NCBI GenBank assembly: GCA_964445985.1
Contig: CAYUMU010000006.1
Span: 78,414-142,413 of the forward strand
Reading direction: 5' to 3'
Source: CAYUMU01 sp964445985
GTDB taxonomy: Bacteria > Planctomycetota > Planctomycetia > Pirellulales > S012-138
Length of the DNA stretch: 64,000 nucleotides
Notes under the pieces: generated by a model
Databases searched by the model: none
Told to the model about the DNA's origin: nothing
What the model saw: only the letters and a program-made list of their open reading frames with translations
Shown: positions 62,754 through 64,000 of the stretch, piece after piece
Layout of the letters: every line of letters begins with the position of its first letter
Position numbering within the stretch: position 1 is the first letter of the stretch
Translations under genes and position numbers: made by a program

Positions 62754-63929
62754 CTATGCCCCCCGCAGCCTTCGCACCACCTCAATCACGTGGGCGGCCG
62801 CCTCAAGAATCTCCTCGGCCGTGGTGCCGCGGCCCAGGCCAAAACGCAGGCTGCCGCGGACGAGCGCGTCGGCACGGCCCAAGGCCCTCAGCACGTGGCT
62901 CGGCTCGGGGTTCGCCGACGTGCAAGCGCTGCCAGAGCTCACGGCAATTTTGGTCAACCCCATCATCAGGGCTTCGCCGTCCACGCCCTCAAAGCTCAGG
63001 TTGAGATTGCCGCTGAGCCGCTGCTCTGGCAACTCCAGCCCCGGCCCGTTGAGCACCACGCCCGGCAGTTGCGTGGTCAGCAGTTCGAATAGTCGTTGCC
63101 GCAATGCCCGCAAACGCGCCGACTCGGTCGCCATTTCCGCCAGCGAAATCTCCCAGGCTTTCGCCATGCCCACAATGCCAGGCGTGTTGAGCGTGCCGCT
63201 ACGGCGACCCCGCTCCTGCCCGCCGCCATCGATCTGCGGAGCAAGCAGCGGGCGTGAACCGCTTCGCCGCGCGTACAGGCCGCCTACGCCCTTGGGCCCA
63301 TAAAACTTGTGGGCGGAAAAACTCAACAGGTCCACGTGCAGCTCATCCACGGCCACCGGAATCTTGCCCACGGCCTGCGTGGCGTCGCAGTGAAACACAA
63401 TCCCCCGCTCGCGGCACGCGCGGCCCAATGCGGCCAGCGGTTGAATCACGCCAATCTCGTTGTTGGCCAGCATCACCGAAACCAGCAGCGTATCGTCGCG
63501 CAGACTGGCAAGCGCTTGCTCCATATCGAGCTGACCTGGCACGGCGCTGGTTGGCGGCAATACGGGCAGCAAGGTCACTTCATAGCCGCGACGCGCCAAC
63601 CGAGCCAGCGGATCGAGCACGGCCTTGTGCTCCGTTTGCACGCTCACCAGGTGACGCCGCCGGTCGTCGCCGCCGGCCGCTTCGCACACGCCGCGAATGG
63701 CCAGGTTGTTGCTCTCGGTGGCCCCGCTGGTGAACACCAACTCCCGCGCGGCCGCCCCCATGCTGGCCGCAATCGTCTCCCGCGCCGCCTCCACGGCCTC
63801 GGCCGCCTGCCAACCGTAGGCATGATTCACGCTGCCAGGGTTCCCGAACTTTTGGGCAAAGTACGGCAGCATCGCGGCCAACACCCGCTCATCGACCGGC
63901 GTGGTGGCGTGATGGTCGAGATAGATCAT
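62754..63929 (-). CDS. cysteine desulfurase (NifS/IscS family)
   Basis: 391 residues. Pyridoxal-phosphate Lys208 in SFSAHKFYGPKG, catalytic His101 in QTEHKAVLDP, and the mobile loop SSGSACTS with the sulfur-carrying Cys336, which is of the long IscS/NifS (group I) type. It starts MIYLDHHATTPVDERVL as the family does. It removes sulfur from cysteine for iron-sulfur cluster or tRNA thiolation pathways. No iscU or nifU is visible in the remaining window. Confidence 0.95.
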   Translation of the reverse strand: MIYLDHHATTPVDERVLAAMLPYFAQKFGNPGSVNHAYGWQAAEAVEAARETIAASMGAAARELVFTSGATESNNLAIRGVCEAAGGDDRRRHLVSVQTEHKAVLDPLARLARRGYEVTLLPVLPPTSAVPGQLDMEQALASLRDDTLLVSVMLANNEIGVIQPLAALGRACRERGIVFHCDATQAVGKIPVAVDELHVDLLSFSAHKFYGPKGVGGLYARRSGSRPLLAPQIDGGGQERGRRSGTLNTPGIVGMAKAWEISLAEMATESARLRALRQRLFELLTTQLPGVVLNGPGLELPEQRLSGNLNLSFEGVDGEALMMGLTKIAVSSGSACTSANPEPSHVLRALGRADALVRGSLRFGLGRGTTAEEILEAAAHVIEVVRRLRGA

Positions 63930-64000
63930 GGGAGGAGGTGGCTGGTATCTAGTGCGCGTCCGGAAACGCGTTCGGCTCGTAAAAAATCGGCGGTTTTTTA

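Overview
The window reads as chromosome of a planctomycete, most likely of the Pirellulales. The case rests on several multi-domain PVC-type (Planctomycetes-Verrucomicrobia-Chlamydiae) membrane-bound dehydrogenase/cytochrome proteins, a sulfatase, a kelch/EF-hand secreted protein, frequent GTG/TTG starts, a GC-rich genome with long spurious antisense reading frames, and intergenic DNA full of short dispersed palindromes and low-complexity repeats. No phage, plasmid, rRNA, complete tRNA or CRISPR array was found.

Layout. 0-6 kb: end of a membrane protein, a MITE-like nested inverted repeat, a secreted kelch protein, and an ApbE-DUF2271 / PepSY membrane pair that looks like an extracytoplasmic flavin electron-transfer module. 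6-15 kb: thioesterase, PlsC acyltransferase, AAA+ ATPase, aspartoacylase-family enzyme, methionyl-tRNA synthetase, M81 (MlrC-like) protein and an integral membrane protein. 15-21.4 kb: ParB, a NarL-type response regulator, two small conserved proteins, XerC-type recombinase and a lipoprotein. 21.9-26.5 kb: a cluster of three intact paralogous membrane proteins, each with one CxxCH haem site, plus a fourth copy reduced to a pseudogene; it is saturated with a bipartite repeat. 27-31.4 kb: MoxR/chelatase-like ATPase, a hypothetical protein, bifunctional-nuclease-domain protein, rhomboid protease and a secreted HExxH protein. 31.8-37.7 kb: hpf-ptsN-ptsH-ptsI, a regulatory PTS without permease, then RNase E/G. 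38-40 kb: two orphan genes. 40-50 kb: NPCBM-dehydrogenase-HEAT-cytochrome fusion, SET-domain methyltransferase, TrmL, a split dehydrogenase/cytochrome pair and a GspE-like protein whose ATPase motifs have decayed. 50.2-54.2 kb: seven same-strand small orphan genes including a RelB/ParE-type toxin-antitoxin pair, separated by attC-like or repeated spacers, resembling a gene-cassette array. 54.3-64 kb: sialidase-like protein, alpha/beta hydrolase, GT9 glycosyltransferase, ABC-F ATPase, sulfatase, rnpA-yidD and a cysteine desulfurase.

The most unusual things are the cassette-like array with its repeated spacers, the haem-protein paralog cluster with its deletion pseudogene, the hairpin repeat whose copies differ by compensatory stem changes, an AT-rich 129-bp insertion with terminal inverted repeats and a 12-bp flanking duplication, and the degenerate GspE-like ATPase. 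All functional calls are from reading translations by eye; no searches were run.
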